NCBI RefSeq assembly: GCF_036013745.1 | Contig: NZ_CP107880.1 | Coordinates: forward strand, 7,502,001-7,566,000 | Direction of reading: 5' to 3' | Length of the DNA: 64,000 nt | Origin: Streptomyces sp. NBC_00483 | GTDB taxonomy: Bacteria; Actinomycetota; Actinomycetes; Streptomycetales; Streptomycetaceae | The notes under the pieces: generated by a model | What the model was told of the DNA's origin: nothing | Database searches by the model: none | Seen by the model: the letters and a program-made list of their open reading frames with translations, nothing else | Shown here: in pieces, positions 43,926-52,223 of the stretch | How positions within the stretch are numbered: the first letter of the stretch is position 1 | Layout of the letters: each line of letters opens with the position of its first letter | Made by a program: the position numbers and the translations under genes

Positions 43926-45368
43926 TCAGTCCGTCGCCTCCGCGTGCACCGGCTTCGGGATCAGCAGCGACGTGAACAGGGCCGCCACGATGAGCACGAG
44001 ACCCGCCACGACACCGGCGCTGTAGCCGCCGACCGAGGTGCCGCCCGAGGGGGCGACCGAGTCCATCGCCGCGTACAGGACCACGAAGCTGAGGCCCGCG
44101 CCGAGGTTGAAGCAGCCCGCGTTGAGGCCCGGCAGGAAGCCGGGGTTCTCGGGCGGGGAGAGCACGATGCCGAGGCCGTTCAGCATGATGTTGGCCATGC
44201 CCGCGTACGTGACGCCCAGCAGGATCGAGACCGCCAGGACGAGGCCCGACGAGTCCGTCTGGAGGGTCAGCAGAGCCAGGACCGTCGAGACCGCCGTGGC
44301 GATCAGTCCGGTGCGCAGGATGCGGCCGTAGCCGAACGTCGCCGCGAGGCGTCCCGAGATCGGGCCCATGGCCAGGCCCGCGAGCGCGTACGGGGTCAGC
44401 GTCCACCAGGTCGCGCCCTCGGCGCCGAGGCCGAGCCCCACCGAGGTGTCCTGCGCGAAGCCGGGCAGCAGACCGTTCATGATCGCGAAGACGCCGGTCA
44501 TGGTCAGCATGGTGGACAGGAGCAGCGACCAGGTCGCGCGGCGCCTCAGCAGGTGCGTGGTGACCAGCGGGTGCGAGGAGCGGTTCTCCATGCGCCAGAA
44601 CGCCCAGAAGGCGAGCACGGCGACGACCAGCAGGCCGACCGCCAGCGGCCAGTTCGCCGCGGCCAGCTTGCCCGCCTCGTTGAAGGCGATCAGGAGCGCG
44701 CCGACGGAGATCACCAGGAGCAGCACGCCCGGCCAGTCCATCGGCGGCCGCTCGGCCGCGCGGGACTCCGGGGCGAAGAGGCGTACGAGCAGGGCCGAGA
44801 GGGCCGCGAAGGCGGTCATGACCCAGAAGATCGACGCGTAGCCGTAGTGCTCGGCGAGCGAGCCGCCCGCGAACGAGTCGACGCCCGCGATGCCGCCGTT
44901 GACGGCGGTGACGACGCCCATGAGGGTGCCGTACCGCTTCGGGTCCGGGATCTCGACGCGCAGCATGATCAGGGCGAGCGGGATCGTCGGGCCCGAGGCG
45001 CCCTGGATGACACGGCCCACGGCGAGCATCCCGACGGAGGTCGCGAGCGCGGAGATCACACACCCGACGGCCATCAGGACCATCATCCCGGTGAGCACCT
45101 TGCGGCGGCCGATCAGATCGCCGAGGCGCGGCAGGAAGAGCGAGAACAGCGCGGCGGCCGTGAAGAACGCGGTCTGCGTGACACCGATCGCGGACGCGGT
45201 GGTGTCCAGCTCGTCCGCCATCGTCGCGAGCGCGGGGCTGAGCATCGAGGCGTTGAGCTGGAAGGCGAAGCTGGCCGCGAGCAGCGCGACCATGAGGGCG
45301 CCGATCCTGACCGGTCGTCCCGCATCGGGGCCGCCGGCCGAGGAGTGGGGGGAGGCGGCGACGTTCAT
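43926..45368 (-). CDS. MFS transporter (DHA2-like)
   Basis: A 480-residue, 14-helix-type transporter. LNASMLSPALATMADELDTTASAIGVTQT is helix 1 and its loop; FLPRLGDLIGRRKVLT is motif A; GRVIQGASGPTIPLALIML is motif B. It starts at 45368, overlapping the nucleoside hydrolase by 4 bases, so the pair is one operon. This context suggests transport of a nucleoside or its hydrolysis product; drug antiport is an alternative. Confidence 0.9.
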   Translation of the reverse strand: MNVAASPHSSAGGPDAGRPVRIGALMVALLAASFAFQLNASMLSPALATMADELDTTASAIGVTQTAFFTAAALFSLFLPRLGDLIGRRKVLTGMMVLMAVGCVISALATSVGMLAVGRVIQGASGPTIPLALIMLRVEIPDPKRYGTLMGVVTAVNGGIAGVDSFAGGSLAEHYGYASIFWVMTAFAALSALLVRLFAPESRAAERPPMDWPGVLLLVISVGALLIAFNEAGKLAAANWPLAVGLLVVAVLAFWAFWRMENRSSHPLVTTHLLRRRATWSLLLSTMLTMTGVFAIMNGLLPGFAQDTSVGLGLGAEGATWWTLTPYALAGLAMGPISGRLAATFGYGRILRTGLIATAVSTVLALLTLQTDSSGLVLAVSILLGVTYAGMANIMLNGLGIVLSPPENPGFLPGLNAGCFNLGAGLSFVVLYAAMDSVAPSGGTSVGGYSAGVVAGLVLIVAALFTSLLIPKPVHAEATD

Positions 45369-46330
45369 GCTGCGGGCGCCCCGTTCCCTTCGGGCTCACC
45401 GATGCGCTCCAGCGCGTCCACGACGAGGTTCCAGAACCGCTCGTGGTCCAGGTCGACGGCGACCTGGGTGTGGCAGTCGTCGGGCGCGGGCGCGCGCAGG
45501 TCGGTGACGGTCATGCCGAGCGTGAGGGAGCCGCGCAGCTCGATGTCGACGGGCGCCTTGCGGACGGTCATGACGCTCGGGTCGATGACGTACGCGACGG
45601 CGCAGGGGTCGTGCACGGGCGGGTGCTCGAAGCCCTGGTTCTCGCGGTAGGCCTCGCGGAAGAACTCGAGCAGTTCGAGCACGAACTGCGCGGGCTTCGT
45701 GCCGACGGCCTTGATCTTCTGCTCGACGGCCGGGGTGGCGAGCGCCTGGTGGGTGAGGTCGAGCCCGACCATCGTGACCGGCCACTTCTCGTTGAAGACG
45801 ATGTGGGCGGCCTCGGGGTCGATCACGATGTTGAACTCGGCGACCGGGCTCCAGTTGCCCTCGTGGTAGCCGCCGCCCATCAGGACGACCTCGCGGACGC
45901 GCTCGACGATGCGCGGCTCCTTGCGGGCGGCGAGCGCGATGTTCGTGAGGCCCGCGGTCGGCACGATGGTGATCTCACCGGGCTCGTGCGCCATCACCGT
46001 GTCGATGATCAGGTCCACCGCGTGCCGCTCGTCGAGCTCGAAGGCGGCGTCCGGGAGATCGGGTCCGTCGAGGCCCGTGTCGCCGTGGATCTCGGGCGCG
46101 GTCTCGATCGTACGGATCAGCGGCCGCGGGCAGCCCGCGGCGAACGGCACCCCGGTGATGCCGGCGATCGCCGCCACGGAGAGGGCGTTGCGCGTCACCT
46201 TCTCCAGGGTCTGGTTCCCGACGACGGTGGTCACGGCGACCAGGTCGATGTCGGGATTGCCGTGCGCGAGCAGCATCGCGACCGCGTCGTCGTGCCCCGG
46301 GTCGCAGTCGAGAATGATCTTCCTGGTCAA
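45365..46330 (-). CDS. Inosine/uridine-preferring nucleoside hydrolase
   Basis: A 321-residue calcium-dependent N-ribohydrolase. KIILDCDPGHDDAVAMLLA is the Asp-rich signature with DxDPGxDDA; VVLMGGGYHEGNWSPVAEFNI and PPVHDPCAVAYVIDP (His-Asp) complete the calcium site. Cleaves nucleosides to base and ribose. It heads an operon with the MFS gene and has a promoter with TTGACA upstream on the minus strand. Confidence 0.94.
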   Translation of the reverse strand: MTRKIILDCDPGHDDAVAMLLAHGNPDIDLVAVTTVVGNQTLEKVTRNALSVAAIAGITGVPFAAGCPRPLIRTIETAPEIHGDTGLDGPDLPDAAFELDERHAVDLIIDTVMAHEPGEITIVPTAGLTNIALAARKEPRIVERVREVVLMGGGYHEGNWSPVAEFNIVIDPEAAHIVFNEKWPVTMVGLDLTHQALATPAVEQKIKAVGTKPAQFVLELLEFFREAYRENQGFEHPPVHDPCAVAYVIDPSVMTVRKAPVDIELRGSLTLGMTVTDLRAPAPDDCHTQVAVDLDHERFWNLVVDALERIGEPEGNGAPAA

Positions 46331-46413
46331 CGGATTGAGCCCCTTTGCTCTGGTGCGAGCCCGCGTCCTGCCCCCGGTCGGATCGGCACGTGCTCTAAAA
46401 AACTGTCCACGGA

Positions 46414-46443
46414 AACATGACCCGGCGCCACACGAGTTGTCAA
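46414..46443 (-). promoter_or_regulatory. Promoter of the nucleoside hydrolase operon
   Basis: Read on the minus strand: TTGACA (46443-46438), an 18-base spacer and CATGTT (46419-46414). A run of six T follows near the expected start. It lies about 85 bases before the hydrolase ATG. Confidence 0.5.
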
Positions 46444-46477
46444 CGCGCGTAGACGGCGGGTGGCCTGCGCGCCGGGC

Positions 46478-46972
46478 TCAGCCGGTGACCGGCTCGCCGT
46501 TCTCCAGCTCGACCGTGCCCGATCCGCTGTCCAGCACGTCGAGGGCGGCGCTCACCCGCCGGCCCAGCGACCCGAGCAGGTACGCGCCGAGCTCGGCGCG
46601 CTCCACGAACCGCCACGACAGCAGCTCCTCCTCCTGCAGCCGGATGGCCTTCTGCTGCGCCTCGGTCAGGACCCCGCCGTCGTAGAGGTACGCCACGAGC
46701 GGCGGCCGCCCCGTCCCCGGCACCCAGTCCACGGCAAGGAGTCGCCCCACGGGTACGTCGAGCCCGATCTCCTCCAGCGTCTCGCGGCGCGCGCCCTGCC
46801 GCGGCGACTCCCCGTCGTCCGACTCCACGGTGCCGCCGGGCAGCGCCCAGCCCTCCCGGTAATTGGGCTCGACGAGCAGCACCCGCCCCTCCGCGTCCCG
46901 GAACAGTGCGGCGGCGCCGACCAGGACGCGGGGGAGGCCTGCGATGTACGTGGCGTAGTCAAGGGTGGTCAT
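46478..46972 (-). CDS. NUDIX hydrolase
   Basis: A 164-residue pyrophosphohydrolase. The NUDIX box appears as GGTVESDDGESPRQGARRETLEEIGL, with REtlEEiG intact; between GGTVE and GE there are two more residues than in the standard GGxxExGE pattern. It begins MTTLDYATYIAGLPRVLVGAAALFRD. Substrate may be ADP-ribose, a nucleotide sugar or an oxidised nucleotide. Upstream of the nucleoside hydrolase but separated by 147 bases containing a promoter. Confidence 0.9.
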   Translation of the reverse strand: MTTLDYATYIAGLPRVLVGAAALFRDAEGRVLLVEPNYREGWALPGGTVESDDGESPRQGARRETLEEIGLDVPVGRLLAVDWVPGTGRPPLVAYLYDGGVLTEAQQKAIRLQEEELLSWRFVERAELGAYLLGSLGRRVSAALDVLDSGSGTVELENGEPVTG

Positions 46973-47010
46973 CGGGCCACCCTAATAGCGCCATCTGTGC
47001 GGGTTCGGGG

Positions 47011-47034
47011 GCGGGTTTCGGTGCGGGTTTCGGT
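47011..47034. repeat. 12-bp tandem repeat after the AraC-family gene
   Basis: GCGGGTTTCGGT occurs twice in direct tandem, with further partial units on both sides (46997-47041). It lies between the AraC-family stop and the NUDIX start. A minus-strand reading frame through it gives a PAPKPAPEPA pattern, so it may be a remnant of a coding repeat. Confidence 0.6.
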
Positions 47035-47064
47035 GCGGGGCCAGGCGTGGGATTCGGTGCGGTT

Positions 47065-47952
47065 TCAGGTCGTGGCGGGCCAGGTGTCCGGCCATGCCAC
47101 GTCGTCGATCGCGAGCCACGGTGCGCGGGCCACGACGGTGGGGGTGAGGCCGGTGAACTCCCGTACGTCGCGGTGCAGATGGGGCTGGTCGACGTAGCCG
47201 CAGGCGGTGGCGACGTCGGCGGCCGGGCGCCCCGCAGCCAGCAGATGGGCGGCGTGGTCGAACCGTACGAGGCGGGCGGCGCGCTTGGGGGTGATGCCCA
47301 GTTGGGACCGGAAGCGGGCGCACAGCCTGCCCCGGCTCCAGCCGACCTCGTCCGCAAGGCCTTCGACCCGCACCCGCCCCCGGCGGGCCAGCGTCCGCCG
47401 CCAGATGTGGGCGACCTCGGGATCGACCCGTGGGGAGGTGTCGAGGCGGCGGCCGATGACCTCTGTCGCGATCGCGAACCGCTCGTGCCAGGAACCGGCG
47501 GCGCGCAGTCTGCCCTCGAACCCGTCCGCAGAGTGCCCCCAGGTATCGGCGAGGGACACCACGGTCCCGCTGAGGTCGGCCGACGCGCCGAACACCGCGG
47601 TCGCCAGGGCCGGTTGGAGACGTATCTGGAGACATGTGCCCACCCGTCCCGAGGTCCGGAGCTCGCCGGGGAGCAGCCCGATGACGGCGCTGCCGCGTCC
47701 GGTCCTGCCCTGGCTGTCGTAGACGATGTCGTCCTCGTCGCTCAGGTCGATGAGCAGGGTGACGGACGGGTGCGCGACCATGCTGATGTTCATGGGGGCG
47801 GGGGTGCCGGGGACGCGCTGACTGAACCCGGCCATGCTGATCCCCGGCAGCCGGAGCGCCGGGGGCGGGACCGAGATGTCCATCGCGTCCCAGTCGGGTG
47901 GGGCCCCGATGGCTGCCCCGATGGTTGTCCCGATTGTCTCGATCGGCGGCAT
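47065..47952 (-). CDS. AraC-family transcriptional regulator
   Basis: A 295-residue regulator. Residues 1-170 are a less conserved effector domain; the C-terminus (about 190-280) has both AraC HTH motifs: RVRVEGLADEVGWSRGRLCARFRSQLGITP and AAHLLAAGRPAADVATACGYVDQPHLHRDVREFTGLTPT. It follows the alpha/beta hydrolase by 9 bases on the same strand, so it is likely co-transcribed and may control it. Ligand unknown. Confidence 0.9.
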   Translation of the reverse strand: MPPIETIGTTIGAAIGAPPDWDAMDISVPPPALRLPGISMAGFSQRVPGTPAPMNISMVAHPSVTLLIDLSDEDDIVYDSQGRTGRGSAVIGLLPGELRTSGRVGTCLQIRLQPALATAVFGASADLSGTVVSLADTWGHSADGFEGRLRAAGSWHERFAIATEVIGRRLDTSPRVDPEVAHIWRRTLARRGRVRVEGLADEVGWSRGRLCARFRSQLGITPKRAARLVRFDHAAHLLAAGRPAADVATACGYVDQPHLHRDVREFTGLTPTVVARAPWLAIDDVAWPDTWPATT

Positions 47953-47961
47953 GTGGCCAGT

Positions 47962-48783
47962 CTAGGACCGTGGTTGGCGTGCCGTCGCGACGAAGTCCAG
48001 CAACAGTTCGCCGGTCGCCTCCGGGGCTTCGAGGAGGGGGAGGTGCCCGACGCCGGGCAGCATCTCCACGCGCGCGTTCGGCACCGTCGCGTAGCTCTGC
48101 GCCGACGCCGGGTCCCAACGGGGGTCGGCGGCACCGAAGATGACCAACACCGGGATGCCGAGCGGGGCGAGCCGCTCGGGCACCGTGCGCTCGGTGATGT
48201 ACGCGCCGTTCTCGCGCAGGACCGCCCGGAACGCGCCGTACGGGATGCCCTGCACGCCTGCGATCAGCTCCTCCGGAACGTCCACGGGGCGGGCGGCCGT
48301 CGACCTGATGCCCGCGCGGACCCAGGCGTCCGAGCGCATCGACCAGATGAGCCGGCCGAGCGGCGGGCCCGTCAGGAAGCGCAGGATGAACGGCTGCGGG
48401 AGGAGCGCGTCCATGCGCGGGCCCGAGCTGATCAGCGTGAGCGAGCGCACCAGGTCGGGGCGCTGTTCGGCGAGTGCGGTGGCGATGTAGCCCCCGCTGG
48501 AGTGCCCGGCCACGGCGACGTCCCGCAGCCCGAGATCGTCGAGCAGCTCGGCCAACGCGGCGGCCTGCGCCGGTACTTCGTAGGTCGGGGCGGGCGGGGA
48601 GTGGCCGCAGCCGGGCAGGTCGACCCGGATGACGTGATGGTGTTCCGCGAGGGCCGGGACCATCGGGATCCAGCAGCCGCCCGCGGCCCCCGATCCGTGG
48701 ATGAGCAGGAGGGGCGGCGCCTGTGGCGGGCCGTCGTGGACCACGTGCATCCCGTGCGAGAGTTCAACGTCGTACGTAGTCAT
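47962..48783 (-). CDS. Alpha/beta hydrolase
   Basis: A 273-residue hydrolase. LLLIHGSGAAGGCWIPM is the oxyanion region, VAGHSSGGYIATAL the Ser elbow, VIFGAADPRWDPASA the acid region and LPGVGHLPLLEAPE carries the catalytic His. ATG 48783 fits the first strand; a GTG at 48798 would add five residues. It is followed by the AraC regulator. Substrate unknown. Confidence 0.9.
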   Translation of the reverse strand: MTTYDVELSHGMHVVHDGPPQAPPLLLIHGSGAAGGCWIPMVPALAEHHHVIRVDLPGCGHSPPAPTYEVPAQAAALAELLDDLGLRDVAVAGHSSGGYIATALAEQRPDLVRSLTLISSGPRMDALLPQPFILRFLTGPPLGRLIWSMRSDAWVRAGIRSTAARPVDVPEELIAGVQGIPYGAFRAVLRENGAYITERTVPERLAPLGIPVLVIFGAADPRWDPASAQSYATVPNARVEMLPGVGHLPLLEAPEATGELLLDFVATARQPRS

Positions 48784-48848
48784 ACGGCGAGGGTGCACGG
48801 GCGGCGGGCTCCCGGTCTTGTAAAAATGTCGCGCCCGGGGGGCACGGC

Positions 48849-49949
48849 TTACGACGGGTCCTGGGCCCCGGCCAACAACTCCACGGTACGCGCCGCCAGT
48901 TCACTGATACGTACGCCGTCGAAGCCGAACACCGCGCTGCGGACCCGGTCCTCCAGGGGCTCGGTCCACTGCGCGGGGATCGCGGCGGCGCCGCACAGCA
49001 CGCCCGCGAACGAGCCGGCCGTCGCACCGTTGGAGTCCGTGTCGAGGCCGCCGCGGACCGTCAGGGCCACGGTGCGGGTGAAGTCCCCGTCGCCGTACAG
49101 CAGCCCGGCGGTGAGCACCGCGGCGTTCGGGACCGTGTGGATCCAGCCGAGGCCCGCCGTCTCCTCGGCGACCGTGGCGAGCGTCTCCTCCCATGTCAGC
49201 CGCGAGTCGTGCAGGGAGGCCGTGCGGCGTACGACGCGGGCCAGGCGGCTGCTCGCGGGGATCACGCAGAGCGCGGCGTCGAGGGCGGCGCGCGGGGTCG
49301 GCGCGGTGAAGGCGGCGGAGATCAGGGCGGCGGCCCACATCGCTCCGTAGACGCCGTTGCCGGTGTGCGAGAGGACCGCGTCGCGGCGGGCCAGGGAGGC
49401 GGCGCGGCGCGGGGCGCCCGGGTTGGTCCAGGCGAAGACGTCCGCGCGGATCAGGGCGCCGATCCACTCCTGGTGGGGGTTGTCGAACGTCGCCGTGAGC
49501 GGGGGCTTCAGCCCGTTCGCGAGATTCCGGTACGCCGCGCGCTCCGCCGTGAACGTCTGGAGGTAGGGGAGGCGAAGCAGCCACAGCTCGCCGACCTGCT
49601 CCGTCGTGAACGCGAAACCGTGGGTCTCCAGGAGGTGCAGGCCGAGCACCGCGTAGTCCACGTCGTCGTCGCGGCAGCTGCCGTGGATGCGGCCGCGCAC
49701 GCACTGGCGCCACTCGGGGCGCAGCGCCAGCGCCACCTCGTCCGACGGGGGCTCCGGCAGATAGTCGGTCAGGGGCAGGGCCTCGGCCTGCCGCAGATAG
49801 CGGTCGATGCGCTCGCGCGTCCACACCTCGCCCTGCTCGACCGGCTTGCCGAGCATGTTGCCGGCGATCCGGCCGAGCCAGCCGCCGAGCACACGGTCGG
49901 CGAGGGCGCGTTCGGTGAGGTCGGTGAGCCGGGGGCTCGTTGGCGTCAT
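48849..49949 (-). CDS. ADP-ribosylglycohydrolase family protein
   Basis: A 366-residue all-helical protein of the DraG/ARH family. RVLGGWLGRIAGNMLGKPVE is the opening helix, SCRDDDVDYAVLGL takes the place of the usual TDDT magnesium loop, and GGLDTDSNGATAGSFAGVLCG is the second Asp-rich metal loop. It could remove ADP-ribose from proteins or small molecules. ATG 49949 has a weak upstream site, and the longer frame back to 49979 enters the promoter region. It is divergent from glycerate kinase. Confidence 0.88.
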   Translation of the reverse strand: MTPTSPRLTDLTERALADRVLGGWLGRIAGNMLGKPVEQGEVWTRERIDRYLRQAEALPLTDYLPEPPSDEVALALRPEWRQCVRGRIHGSCRDDDVDYAVLGLHLLETHGFAFTTEQVGELWLLRLPYLQTFTAERAAYRNLANGLKPPLTATFDNPHQEWIGALIRADVFAWTNPGAPRRAASLARRDAVLSHTGNGVYGAMWAAALISAAFTAPTPRAALDAALCVIPASSRLARVVRRTASLHDSRLTWEETLATVAEETAGLGWIHTVPNAAVLTAGLLYGDGDFTRTVALTVRGGLDTDSNGATAGSFAGVLCGAAAIPAQWTEPLEDRVRSAVFGFDGVRISELAARTVELLAGAQDPS

Positions 49950-50137
49950 GAGTCCGGTGTACCCGCTTTTGAAGATCAACGGTCGCGTTGGTTTGCGGCT
50001 CTTTGTACGCGTATTCCGGCGGCGATCGCCGGTCCGCGGACCGGACGACCATGGGCAGCGGACCCCTCCTGCGGTTAAGGTCGCAGCGGCGCGACTGCCT
50101 TGCCTCGAGCAAGGCGCAACAGCAAGGGGAGAGCAAG

Positions 50138-51289
50138 GTGGCGGACGCTGCAGGGGCTGCGCGGCACGTGTTGATCGCGGCGGACAAGTTCAAGGGCTCG
50201 CTCACCGCGGTGCAGGTCGCACAGCGTGTGACGGCGGGTCTGCACCGGGTCGCGCCCGAGGTCACGGTGGAGTCCGTGCCGGTCGCGGACGGTGGCGACG
50301 GGACGGTGGCGGCCGCGGTCGCGGCCGGGTTCGAGCGCCGCGAGGTCCGGGTGACCGGGCCCCTCGGCGAGCCGGTCGTCGCCGCGTACGCGCTGCGCGA
50401 GGGCACGGCCGTCGTGGAGATGGCGGAGGCGTCAGGCCTCCAGCTGCTGCCCGAGGGCGAGTTCGCGCCGCTCACGGCGACGACGTACGGGTCCGGTGAG
50501 GTGATCACCGCGGCGCTCGACGCCGGGGCACGCTCGATCGTGTTCGGTGTGGGCGGCAGCGCCACGACGGACGGCGGCGCGGGCATGCTCGTGGCGCTCG
50601 GCGCGCGGCTGCTGGACGCGGAGGGCGCGCCGGTCGGGCCGGGCGGTGGCGCGCTCGCGGGCCTGGCCTCGGCCGATCTGTCCGGGCTCGACGCGCGGCT
50701 TGCCGATGTCGAACTCGTCCTGGCGAGCGACGTCGACAATCCGCTGACCGGGCCGAAGGGCGCGCCCGCGATCTACGGCCCGCAGAAGGGCGCCACTCCG
50801 CAGGACGTCGCCGAGCTGGACGCGGCGCTGGCCCACTACGCGAAGGTGCTCTCCGAGTCGGTGGGGCCGAAGGCGCTCGAGTACGCGGAGTCGCCGGGGG
50901 CCGGTGCCGCGGGTGGCATCGGGTTCGGGGCGCTGGTCGGGCTCGGGGCGAGCTTCCGGCCCGGTATCGAGGTCATGCTCGACGTTCTCGGATTCGCGCC
51001 CGCGCTGGAGCGGGCCGAGCTCGTGATCACCGGCGAGGGCTCGCTGGACGAGCAGACGCTGCACGGGAAGGCGCCGGCGGGTGTCGCGTCGGCGGCGCGC
51101 GCGGCGGGCGTCGAGGTCGTCGCCGTGTGCGGGCGGCTTGCGCTGGCGCCGGAGGTATTGGGGCGGGCCGGGATCCGCCGGGCGTACGCACTCACGGACG
51201 TGGAGCCGGATGTGGCCCGCTGCATCGCCGAGGCGGGGCCGATCCTGGAGGACGTCGCCGCGTCCATCGCGGAGGACTTCTTGCGCTGA
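50138..51289 (+). CDS. Glycerate kinase (GarK/GlxK type)
   Basis: A 383-residue kinase phosphorylating D-glycerate to 2-phosphoglycerate. HVLIAADKFKGSLTAVQVAQ at the N-terminus, VPVADGGDGTVAA, GVGGSATTDGGAG and DVDNPLTGPKGAPAIYGPQKGA are family motifs, and ITGEGSLDEQTLHGKAP lies in the C-terminal half. GTG 50138 follows AAGGGGAGAG by 4-5 bases. An earlier frame extension to 49988 reads through the promoter region. Monocistronic. Confidence 0.94.
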   Translation: MADAAGAARHVLIAADKFKGSLTAVQVAQRVTAGLHRVAPEVTVESVPVADGGDGTVAAAVAAGFERREVRVTGPLGEPVVAAYALREGTAVVEMAEASGLQLLPEGEFAPLTATTYGSGEVITAALDAGARSIVFGVGGSATTDGGAGMLVALGARLLDAEGAPVGPGGGALAGLASADLSGLDARLADVELVLASDVDNPLTGPKGAPAIYGPQKGATPQDVAELDAALAHYAKVLSESVGPKALEYAESPGAGAAGGIGFGALVGLGASFRPGIEVMLDVLGFAPALERAELVITGEGSLDEQTLHGKAPAGVASAARAAGVEVVAVCGRLALAPEVLGRAGIRRAYALTDVEPDVARCIAEAGPILEDVAASIAEDFLR

Positions 51290-51420
51290 GGCGGGGCGGG
51301 GGCCGTGGCGGCGGCTTCGTCGGTGTTGCGCTGCGGCGGGGTGCCGTGGGCGGGCCCTGCGTTTCCGTCGCGCGGCACCGTGACGGTTGCCCAACCGTGG
51401 CCGGGGCCCCTGGTCCTGGT

Positions 51421-51482
51421 TGCGCGGTACCGGGGGCCGCCTTGCCCACCCTGCCGCCCTTGGCGGCAGATTGCCCAAGGCG
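51421..51482 (-). repeat. Dispersed palindromic repeat family R2, copy B
   Basis: The reverse complement matches copy A at 1091-1154: CCGCCTTGGGCA, CTGCCGCC...GGCGGCAG, GGTGGGCAAGGCGG. It lies between the glycerate kinase stop and the glutaredoxin-like gene. Confidence 0.75.
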
Positions 51483-51531
51483 GGGCGGCCACATCCTGCA
51501 TGTTGCCCAAGGCGGGGCGGCCACATCCTGC
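51471..51531 (+). repeat. 29-bp perfect direct repeat next to R2
   Basis: TTGCCCAAGGCGGGGCGGCC followed by ACATCCTGC occurs at 51471-51499 and identically at 51503-51531, a 32-base period. The first copy overlaps the R2 element, which suggests slippage or amplification of an R2 edge. Confidence 0.8.
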
Positions 51532-51554
51532 CCGTGCCGATAGCCTGCGTCACC

Positions 51555-51992
51555 ATGATGCGCGCATGGATCCTGCCGATGGTGTTTGTGCTCAGTGGCT
51601 CGGCCCTCGCGACCGGGCAGTTCCTCAACGGCAGTCCCGCCATGGCCACGGCACTCCTGCTGGCGTTTCTCGTGCTCGCCGCCGTGAACTCGCCCGTGAT
51701 CTTCCCGAGGTCGATCGGCGCGCAGGAGGCGCAGCGTCGCAGCGCGGCCGACGGCCGGCCGGTTGTCTTCTGGCGTCCGGGCTGCAAGTTCTGCATACGG
51801 CTGCGCCTCCGGCTCGGCCGCAGCGCCCGCCGGCTGCACTGGGTCAACATCTGGCACGACCCGGCAGGAGCCGCCGCGGTGAGGGTCGCCAACGGCGGCA
51901 ACGAGACCGTGCCGACCGTCGTCGTGGCGGGCCGGCCCCACACCAACCCGGACCCCGAGTGGGTGCGCGAACAGCTCTCCGCTTCCGGGTGA
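51555..51992 (+). CDS. Membrane-anchored glutaredoxin-like protein
   Basis: A 145-residue protein. Two hydrophobic segments (residues 4-23 and 28-47) precede a thioredoxin-fold domain with WRPGCKFCIRL (CxxC) and ETVPTVVVAG (cis-Pro). ATG 51555 (MMRAWILP) marks the first helix; the longer frame upstream crosses the R2 repeats. A disulfide reductase facing the cytoplasm is likely; the mycoredoxin family is the closest recognisable relative. Confidence 0.82.
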   Translation: MMRAWILPMVFVLSGSALATGQFLNGSPAMATALLLAFLVLAAVNSPVIFPRSIGAQEAQRRSAADGRPVVFWRPGCKFCIRLRLRLGRSARRLHWVNIWHDPAGAAAVRVANGGNETVPTVVVAGRPHTNPDPEWVREQLSASG

Positions 51993-52223
51993 CCGCAGAA
52001 TTGCCCCCTCGTGCTCCCGCCGGAATCGCCCCGCCCCGACCCTCGGTGCCCCCGTGCAGGCCGGTTCCGGCAGGTCGTGGGTGGCAGGGCCGCCGCCGGG
52101 GCCGCACAAGGTCTCGTGCCCGTTCCGGGCCGCGCGCGACACCGCCTCCCAAGCCGCTCACCTGCCAGAATGCGGGCCCCCGGGTAGCCTGGGGCGTGTC
52201 AACTCGCCGGTGAGGGAGACTTG

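Noticed and set aside
40722..45650. Very long plus-strand frame (~1642 codons)
   Set aside because: It crosses real genes on both strands and is Arg/Pro/Gln/Glu-rich with no motifs. It is a GC-rich shadow frame.
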